Notes under the pieces: model-generated
What the model was told of the DNA's origin: nothing
Seen by the model: the letters and a program-made list of their open reading frames with translations, nothing else
The model's database searches: none
Part shown: positions 1 through 4,408 of the stretch, piece after piece
How the letters are laid out: each line of letters begins with the position of its first letter
Numbering within the stretch: the first letter of the stretch is position 1
DNA from: Fidelibacterota bacterium
GTDB lineage: Bacteria > Marinisomatota > Marinisomatia > Marinisomatales > UBA8229
Reading direction: 5' to 3'
DNA: 6,462 nucleotides
NCBI GenBank assembly: GCA_002686675.1
Contig: NYYF01000034.1
Span: forward strand, 1-6,462
Made by a program: the position numbers and the translations under genes

Positions 1-1
1 A

Positions 2-889
2 CTACTGGCACCAATGGTTCCCTTTATCACAGAAGAAATATACCAAAATCTGGTAAAGAATGCAGATCAAAATGCAGTGGAAAGTGTTCATTTGTGTGAC
101 TATCCAATTGTAAATGATGACTATATTGATGAAAGCTTGATGCGTCGTGTGGATACTTTGAAAAAGTTGGTTGAGTTGGGAAGATCGGCGCGAAACAAGG
201 TAAATCTCAAGATTCGCCAACCGTTATCCAGTTTAAAATTCGTTGTTAAGAGTGATGATTCGGCTGAATTTATCCTTGATCAAAAGTCTGTAGTATTGGA
301 TGAATTAAATGTCAAGTCAATTGAGAGGTTTGATAGTCCTGAAATGTTGATCAATTTTCATGTAAAGCCCAATTTAAAGATCCTTGGTCAGAAATATGGG
401 AAAAACCTTCAAATTATTCGTAAATTTATAGATGAGAAAGGCAGTGATTACATATTACATGAGTTGGAAAGCGGAGGTGAATTGAAAGTTATTTCAGGTT
501 CTGATCCTTTCATTCTTACCCGAGAAGATCTTCTCATTGAGCCAAAACCAGTGGAAGGATTCACGTCGGCTACTGATGAAGGGCTCACTGTAGGTTTGTT
601 GACTGAATTGAACGATGAATTGGTTCAGGAAGGTGTTATTCGGGATTTTATCAGGCAAGTTCAGATCATGCGTAAAGAAGCAAGCTTTGCGGTAGAAGAC
701 CGAATTGAAATTTTTGGAAAAATTGAAGGAAAATGTGGTAAGGCTCTTGAAGTGTTCAAAGAGTATTTTTATAATGAGACACTGACCGTTAACATGAATA
801 ATAAATTTAAACATGGCGAGTACCATTCCACATTTAAAGTCAGGGATGAGGAAATCACTGTTGGCATTAAACGCATAACAAAGAATTGA
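2..889 (+). CDS. ileS: Isoleucyl-tRNA synthetase, C-terminal part (5' end outside window)
   Basis: Charges tRNA-Ile with isoleucine in the cytoplasm. Only the last 295 residues are present, and the reading frame is open from base 2 with no start, so the catalytic domain lies upstream of the window. The visible part opens with LLAPMVPFITEEIYQNL, the helix typical of the class Ia anticodon-binding domain, followed by the stretch RSARNKVNLKIRQPL (about nt 185-226), which fits IleRS. The rest matches the C-terminal extension of the eukaryote-like IleS2 type, with QVQIMRKEASFAVEDRI near nt 656-706 as a hallmark. The C-terminus ends GIKRITKN with no CxxC pair, so the zinc-binding tail of E. coli-type IleRS is absent. 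A leucyl or valyl synthetase is less likely because of the RQPL and RKEA motifs. The stop is TGA at 887-889, and the next gene starts 10 bases later. Confidence 0.95.
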   Translation, partial: LLAPMVPFITEEIYQNLVKNADQNAVESVHLCDYPIVNDDYIDESLMRRVDTLKKLVELGRSARNKVNLKIRQPLSSLKFVVKSDDSAEFILDQKSVVLDELNVKSIERFDSPEMLINFHVKPNLKILGQKYGKNLQIIRKFIDEKGSDYILHELESGGELKVISGSDPFILTREDLLIEPKPVEGFTSATDEGLTVGLLTELNDELVQEGVIRDFIRQVQIMRKEASFAVEDRIEIFGKIEGKCGKALEVFKEYFYNETLTVNMNNKFKHGEYHSTFKVRDEEITVGIKRITKN

Positions 890-899
890 GAGGAAATAA

Positions 900-1295
900 A
901 TGGCTAAAAAAATAAAATATTCTAAAACAAAACTTAAAAATTTTAGGAAAACCATTTTAGATAAAATGGAAAGTATTTCCAGGGAGATGGGTAAAATGAA
1001 GAATGGTGTTTTAAACACAGATTCATCGAAGGCGAACATGTCACCGGATTCAATTTACAGTGTTCATATGGCTGATGCCGGAACGGATTCACATGAACGG
1101 GAGAAGAGTTTTTTATTCCTTTCGCGGGAAGACAGTTATTACAGAAACCTTGAAAATGCACTTGAAAGAATTGATTCCGAAGCATTTGGTGTTTGTCAGA
1201 TTTGTGGAGAGTTGATTCCGGAAGATCGAATGATGGAAGTGTTAAATGCAACCAAATGTGTAGATTGTAAAACAAGGGATAAGCTGAATCTTTGA
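900..1295 (+). CDS. TraR/DksA-family C4 zinc-finger protein
   Basis: Encodes 131 residues. Members of this family bind the secondary channel of RNA polymerase and modulate initiation, classically together with ppGpp; that role is transferred from the family here. The N-terminal half (residues 1-50) is lysine-rich and predicted helical, matching the coiled-coil arm. The tip region reads HMADAGTDSHERE (56-68), close to the acidic tip motif of the family but not the exact DxxDxA of E. coli DksA. The zinc finger is intact: CQIC at 99-102 and CVDC at 120-123. The start is well supported by a GAGGA Shine-Dalgarno at 890-894, 5 bases before the ATG. The protein is shorter than E. coli DksA (151 residues) and resembles the short proteins found between ileS and lspA in many genomes. 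The stop overlaps the lspA start (TGATG). Confidence 0.9.
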   Translation: MAKKIKYSKTKLKNFRKTILDKMESISREMGKMKNGVLNTDSSKANMSPDSIYSVHMADAGTDSHEREKSFLFLSREDSYYRNLENALERIDSEAFGVCQICGELIPEDRMMEVLNATKCVDCKTRDKLNL

Positions 1296-1798
1296 TGGGG
1301 GTGTTATTTATAACTGCACTTATTATAACTGCGGATCAAATTTCAAAATCACTTATTAAGAGCACGATGGCACTCTACGATGTTATCCCCGTAATCCCGG
1401 GTTATTTTTATCTAACTTATATCATTAACGAGGGGATGGCATTCGGAATAGATTTGCCTTTTGGAATTGGAACCCTTTTTTTTTCTGGAGTTTCCCTAAT
1501 TATAACTTGTTTCCTTGTTTGGATCTTATGGTGTGAAAGAAATAATAATCTTTTGATGAGGGTTTCGCTTGCCTTGATTTTAGGAGGAGCAATCGGGAAT
1601 TTGATTGATAGGATCATGAGTTGTATCCCCAATTCTTCATACACTGGTGTTGTTGATTTTATTGACATTCGTTGGGGAGTGCATAAATGGTATATTTTCA
1701 ATATCGCGGACTCAGCAGTCACTGTGGGAATTATTTTAATGCTCTTTTATTCTTTTTTGTTCAAGCCAAAGGTTCAGCCAACACACAGCATCGTTTGA
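1295..1798 (+). CDS. lspA: Lipoprotein signal peptidase (signal peptidase II)
   Basis: Aspartic protease of the inner membrane that removes the signal peptide from diacylglyceryl-modified prolipoproteins. The 167-residue length is normal. Family motifs all present: TADQISK near the N-terminus (12-18), NEGMAFG (45-51), GGAIGNLIDR (97-106), VVDFID (119-124) and FNIADSAVTVG (135-145). The two catalytic aspartates are expected at D121 and D139. Hydrophobic stretches at about 3-14, 58-79, 88-106 and 133-157 fit the four-helix topology. The start chosen is ATG at 1295, which overlaps the traR stop as TGATG; a TTG at 1292 would add one residue. No good Shine-Dalgarno is seen, so translational coupling to traR is likely. 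The final TGA overlaps the TTG start of the next gene. Confidence 0.96.
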   Translation: MGVLFITALIITADQISKSLIKSTMALYDVIPVIPGYFYLTYIINEGMAFGIDLPFGIGTLFFSGVSLIITCFLVWILWCERNNNLLMRVSLALILGGAIGNLIDRIMSCIPNSSYTGVVDFIDIRWGVHKWYIFNIADSAVTVGIILMLFYSFLFKPKVQPTHSIV

Positions 1799-2760
1799 CC
1801 ACCATTCAGATCACCCCTGAGAACGAAAATATTCGTCTCGACCAATTTCTCTCCTCAGAACTTCAAGATTTTTCCCGGACGCATATTCAAAAGCTCATTA
1901 AAATGGGATTCGTACTAGTTAATGGGACTATCAGAAAACCTGGATTTCGCCTCTTTGGAGGAGAAAATATTAAGGTAGAACTACCTGATGAAAATCCAGC
2001 CCCAGAAATTCTGAAACCGGAGAATATCCCCCTGAAAATTGTATTTGAAGATGATGTCATTGTAGTACTTGATAAACCAGCAGGATTAGTTGTACATCCC
2101 GGCGCGGGTATCAAAGAGGGAACCCTTGTGAATGGCCTTGTGTATTATTTTAAGTCACTGTCAAATATTTCTGGTTCACCAAAGCCTGGAATTGTCCACA
2201 GGTTGGATAAGGACACTTCAGGATTGATCCTTGTTGCCAAGACAAATTCTGCTCATTTACACTTGGCAAATCAGTTTGAAACCCGTAGCGTTGTAAAAAA
2301 GTATATGGGAATAACCTGGGGAGAGTGGAAGCCTATCTCAGGAAAGATCGAAGAACCAATTACCCGTAAACGATCAGATCGCACATCCTTTACAGTTTCA
2401 ACCAGTGGAAGGTCGGCACGTACAGATTATGAAGTGGTTGAGGCAATGCGATATCTGAGTCTTGTACGATTTTTTCCGCGAACAGGAAGAACACACCAGA
2501 TTCGTGTCCATTCGGCTTTTCATGGTAATCCTATTTTTTCCGATGAGAAATACAATGGAGGATTAAACCGGATTAAAGGATTTCTTCCGGAAATATCAAA
2601 AAAATTAAAAACAATGCTGAATTCTATTGGCAGGCAGGCTCTTCACGCTTATGAACTTTCCATAACACACCCCACCACTGAGGAACAACTTCAGTTTGAA
2701 GCACCTCTTCCAGAGGATTTTACTAATTTAATCGAAGATATGAAGGAATTAAATGTCTGA
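1795..2760 (+). CDS. rluD: RluA/RluD-family 23S rRNA pseudouridine synthase
   Basis: Isomerises uridine to pseudouridine in structured RNA; RluD acts on helix 69 of 23S rRNA, but the exact target here cannot be read from sequence. With a TTG start at 1795 the protein has 321 residues, near the 326 of E. coli RluD. Residues about 12-65 form an S4 RNA-binding domain (RLDQFLSSELQDFSRTHIQK). The catalytic domain carries VLDKPAGLVVHPG (91-103), GIVHRLDKDTSGLILVAKT (132-150, catalytic Asp expected at D138) and FPRTGRTHQIRVH (227-239). The reading frame stays open upstream to 1687, but that part lies inside lspA. TTG 1795 shares TTGA with the lspA stop and places the S4 domain at the usual distance from the start. 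There is no clear Shine-Dalgarno, so coupling is likely. RluC/RluA-type specificity is not excluded. Confidence 0.9.
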   Translation: MTTIQITPENENIRLDQFLSSELQDFSRTHIQKLIKMGFVLVNGTIRKPGFRLFGGENIKVELPDENPAPEILKPENIPLKIVFEDDVIVVLDKPAGLVVHPGAGIKEGTLVNGLVYYFKSLSNISGSPKPGIVHRLDKDTSGLILVAKTNSAHLHLANQFETRSVVKKYMGITWGEWKPISGKIEEPITRKRSDRTSFTVSTSGRSARTDYEVVEAMRYLSLVRFFPRTGRTHQIRVHSAFHGNPIFSDEKYNGGLNRIKGFLPEISKKLKTMLNSIGRQALHAYELSITHPTTEEQLQFEAPLPEDFTNLIEDMKELNV

Positions 2761-3664
2761 CTTTACCCAAGATATCATCTCCGATTTTCTTACTTATCTA
2801 GAGAAAGAACGTCATTACTCGAAATTTACCATAAATGCTTATGGATATGACTTGTACCGATTTGTTGAGTTTTTCGAGGAATATTCCGGTACACCAGTTT
2901 CAGATTTTGGTGATGTGGACAAAATAGCAATTCGCCATTTTCTGGGAAAGGAGTTTGAAGAGGGATATTCCAGCAAGACAGTAGCGCGTCGCCTTGCATC
3001 CGTAAAATCCTTTTTTAAATATTTACTGAAGATTGAAGAAATTCAGGATAATCCTGCTATTCATATAAAAACACCGAAAACACCAAAATCACTTCCGGTT
3101 TATGTGAACGAGGATATTGTAGAAAAACTGATGGATGCGCCCGCCAGCGATTCCTTTATCGGACTGCGGGACAGAGCGATGCTGGAACTCTTTTACAGCA
3201 CAGGAATGCGCCTCCGTGAACTGGTGAATATCAACCTGAATGATTTCCATACCAAAAGTCAATTAATAAAAGTAACCGGAAAAGGAGGCAAAGAAAGGTT
3301 GATTCCTTATGGAAAACGTGCCCAATTTTCTATAGAAAAATTCCTTGAATTTTGTGGAGTTCAATTATCTGAAAAAGAAGACATTGTGCCATTATTTATA
3401 AATTCAAAAGGAAAACGAATTTCACCTCGAACTGTACAGAGACGAATCAAAATGTATCTGAAAACAGTAACAGATGGTGAACGATTCGGACCTCACACAT
3501 TGAGACACTCATTTGCTACCCATCTCTTGTCTCGGGGAGCAGATATCCGAGCTGTGCAGGAATTATTAGGACACAGCAGCCTCTCAAGCACACAGATTTA
3601 TACCCATATTCAACCGGAAAAAATGAAAAAAGTTCATCAACAAGCGCATCCTCACGGATCATAA
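2753..3664 (+). CDS. xerC: Tyrosine site-specific recombinase, XerC/XerD family
   Basis: Resolves chromosome dimers at dif near the replication terminus, normally as a heterotetramer with its partner under FtsK control. The 303-residue length is typical. Residues about 5-92 form the SAM-like core-binding domain (DFLTYLEKERHYSKFTINAY). The catalytic domain carries R153 in TGMRLREL, K177 in VTGKGGKER, H248 and R251 in HTLRHSFATHLL, H274 in LLGHSSL and nucleophile Y283 in IYTHI. All catalytic residues are present, so the enzyme should be active. The C-terminal HPHGS tail resembles the HP-ending tails of XerC more than XerD, but sub-family assignment is tentative. The ATG lies 8 bases inside the rluD end and has AAGGA at 2743-2747, 5 bases upstream. 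The housekeeping context and absence of nearby att-like repeats argue against a phage or integron integrase. Confidence 0.9.
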   Translation: MSDFTQDIISDFLTYLEKERHYSKFTINAYGYDLYRFVEFFEEYSGTPVSDFGDVDKIAIRHFLGKEFEEGYSSKTVARRLASVKSFFKYLLKIEEIQDNPAIHIKTPKTPKSLPVYVNEDIVEKLMDAPASDSFIGLRDRAMLELFYSTGMRLRELVNINLNDFHTKSQLIKVTGKGGKERLIPYGKRAQFSIEKFLEFCGVQLSEKEDIVPLFINSKGKRISPRTVQRRIKMYLKTVTDGERFGPHTLRHSFATHLLSRGADIRAVQELLGHSSLSSTQIYTHIQPEKMKKVHQQAHPHGS

Positions 3665-3871
3665 GGAGAGAATATATACACATTAAAAGAAATAGGCATG
3701 GATACACTTGGGCTCATCAATATGGAATGTCTATCCCTAAAGATTGTCATCAAGCTGTATCCAACTTGGTGGAAAAATTCCACAATACTTTTACCAGGTA
3801 CGATATCGGAGATGAATCAGTCAAACAAGGAGCTCCAACTTTAAAGGATTCACCTAACAATAAGGAGTCAT
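3665..3871 (+). other. Intergenic region between xerC and hpf, no convincing gene
   Basis: These 207 bases are long for this otherwise overlapping cluster. A small open frame at 3698-3844 (ATG to TAA, 48 residues, starting MDTLGLINMECL) has no Shine-Dalgarno at proper spacing and no recognisable family. Another at 3727-3915 overlaps the hpf start by 44 bases. A perfect inverted repeat, GTGGAA/TTCCAC with an AAA loop, lies at 3769-3783 and lacks a following T-run. No tRNA, riboswitch or strong promoter was recognised. The region may hold the hpf leader. Confidence 0.5.
3861..3867 (+). promoter_or_regulatory. Strong Shine-Dalgarno of the hpf-type gene
   Basis: TAAGGAG ends four bases before the ATG at 3872. 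It fixes that start and argues against the overlapping frame that begins at 3727. Confidence 0.75.
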
Positions 3872-4159
3872 ATGAATATCGAGTTTACAGCCCGGCACTT
3901 TCATGCACCAGATAAGCTCAGGATATATACAGAGAATGAAGTCCAGAAGTTAAAACGATATTTTAATCGGATAATTCAGTGTCAGGTGGTTTTATCTCAT
4001 GAAAATAATCAATATACCACTGAAATTAATCTTTCCATCCCGAAACGAAAAATAAATGTAAAAGATACCACGAACAATGTTACCAAATCCGTAGACCGGG
4101 CTGTGTCTAAAATGGCAGGCCGGATTTCCAAATTTAAAGAGAAACGAAACGGAATCTGA
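3872..4159 (+). CDS. hpf: Short ribosome hibernation promoting factor / RaiA (YfiA) family
   Basis: Binds the 30S decoding region of idle ribosomes and blocks translation in stationary phase or stress; the short form usually promotes 100S dimer formation with a partner. The 95-residue length is that of short HPF (E. coli 95), with no C-terminal dimerisation domain of the long form. The fold order is readable: strand 1 (MNIEFTARHF), helix 1 (APDKLRIYTENEVQKLKRYF, 12-31), strand 2 (CQVVLSHENN), strands 3 and 4 (TTEINLSIPKRKINVKDTT), and helix 2 (VTKSVDRAVSKMAGRISKFK, 70-89), whose spaced basic residues face rRNA in known structures. The start is supported by TAAGGAG. In many genomes this gene sits near rpoN, ptsN or hprK; none of these is in view here. 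RaiA versus HPF naming cannot be settled from sequence alone. Confidence 0.92.
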   Translation: MNIEFTARHFHAPDKLRIYTENEVQKLKRYFNRIIQCQVVLSHENNQYTTEINLSIPKRKINVKDTTNNVTKSVDRAVSKMAGRISKFKEKRNGI

Positions 4160-4202
4160 ATTATTGAAAACGGTGTTATTATGGAAGATGCTGATTTATA
4201 AG

Positions 4203-4225
4203 GATCCACCATTGCAGGTTGGATC
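4203..4225 (+). other. Imperfect hairpin downstream of hpf, no T-run
   Basis: GATCCA (4203-4208) pairs with TGGATC (4220-4225), and CC/GG pairs extend the stem past a one-base bulge, closing an ATTGCA loop. No U-tract follows, so it is not a standard Rho-independent terminator. It could stabilise the 3' end of the hpf message or be chance. Confidence 0.35.
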
Positions 4226-4288
4226 ATAGGAGGGAATATATCGAATATATGCTGATGGGTACGTAAACATGATAATATGAAAAAAGAG

Positions 4289-4317
4289 TTGCTGTAAAAG
4301 AATAAATATCCTAATTT
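4289..4317 (+). promoter_or_regulatory. Candidate promoter for the metH transcript
   Basis: TTGCTG at 4289-4294 and TAATTT at 4312-4317 are separated by 17 bases, in an A/T-rich stretch. The expected transcription start, about 4323-4325, coincides with the first base pairs of the riboswitch stem, which is how compact riboswitch leaders are often arranged. The sequence TAATTTTTG is also one position away from the TAnnTTTG -7 element known in Bacteroidota. Promoter calls by eye are weak; the position is the best support. Confidence 0.45.
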
Positions 4318-4322
4318 TTGTC

Positions 4323-4375
4323 AGTCGTGATTTGGACCGTATTGCAGCGACTATAAATAAAGGTGCTAAAAAGGT
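4323..4375 (+). promoter_or_regulatory. SAM-II riboswitch (S-adenosylmethionine sensor) for metH
   Basis: SAM-II is a compact pseudoknot that binds S-adenosylmethionine and lowers expression of methionine/SAM biosynthesis genes. Stem P1 is AGTCG (4323-4327) with CGACT (4348-4352), a perfect 5-bp helix whose sequence differs from the well-known examples. The conserved parts match the family as I recall it: TGATTT and ACCGTATTGCA in the loop (4328-4346), ATAAAT in the linker (4353-4358), and GCTAAAAAGG (4365-4374). The pseudoknot pairs ACC (4336-4338) with GGT (4373-4375), and the GC at 4344-4345 can pair with GC at 4365-4366. The downstream gene, metH, is exactly the kind of target expected. 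The AAAAGG at the 3' end would act as a Shine-Dalgarno in the classical translational mechanism, but here it lies 34 bases before the ATG. Confidence 0.9.
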
Positions 4376-4380
4376 GTACT

Positions 4381-4408
4381 AAAGCCGGACAAGTGCCGGC
4401 TTTTTTTT
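4381..4408 (+). terminator. Rho-independent terminator in the metH leader
   Basis: AAAGCCGG (4381-4388) pairs perfectly with CCGGCTTT (4396-4403) around a 7-base loop, ACAAGTG, and a run of eight T ends at 4408. The metH ATG follows at once. It starts only 5 bases after the SAM-II pseudoknot strand, so it is most simply read as the expression platform: SAM-bound aptamer with premature termination. It cannot terminate the metH transcript itself, but it could also stop any read-through from hpf. Confidence 0.85.

Noticed and set aside
494..1039. 181-residue minus-strand open frame
   Set aside because: It is antisense to ileS and traR, both confidently identified by conserved motifs; the frame is a by-product of AT-rich coding sequence.
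2753..3664. Phage or integron integrase and associated mobile element
   Set aside because: The protein looks like housekeeping Xer, is translationally joined to rluD, and no flanking repeats, tRNA attachment site or cargo genes are visible.
3727..3915. 62-residue open frame before hpf
   Set aside because: It overlaps the well-supported hpf start by 44 bases, lacks a ribosome site and has no recognisable sequence.
4236..4250. ATATAT-CGA-ATATAT hairpin as an hpf terminator
   Set aside because: Six A-U pairs are very weak and no T-run follows.
4160..4408. Cobalamin or SAM-I riboswitch, or a degraded hprK-like gene, before metH
   Set aside because: No cobalamin-box or SAM-I core is seen, the SAM-II match explains 4323-4375, and none of the three plus frames in 4160-4322 gives a recognisable protein remnant.
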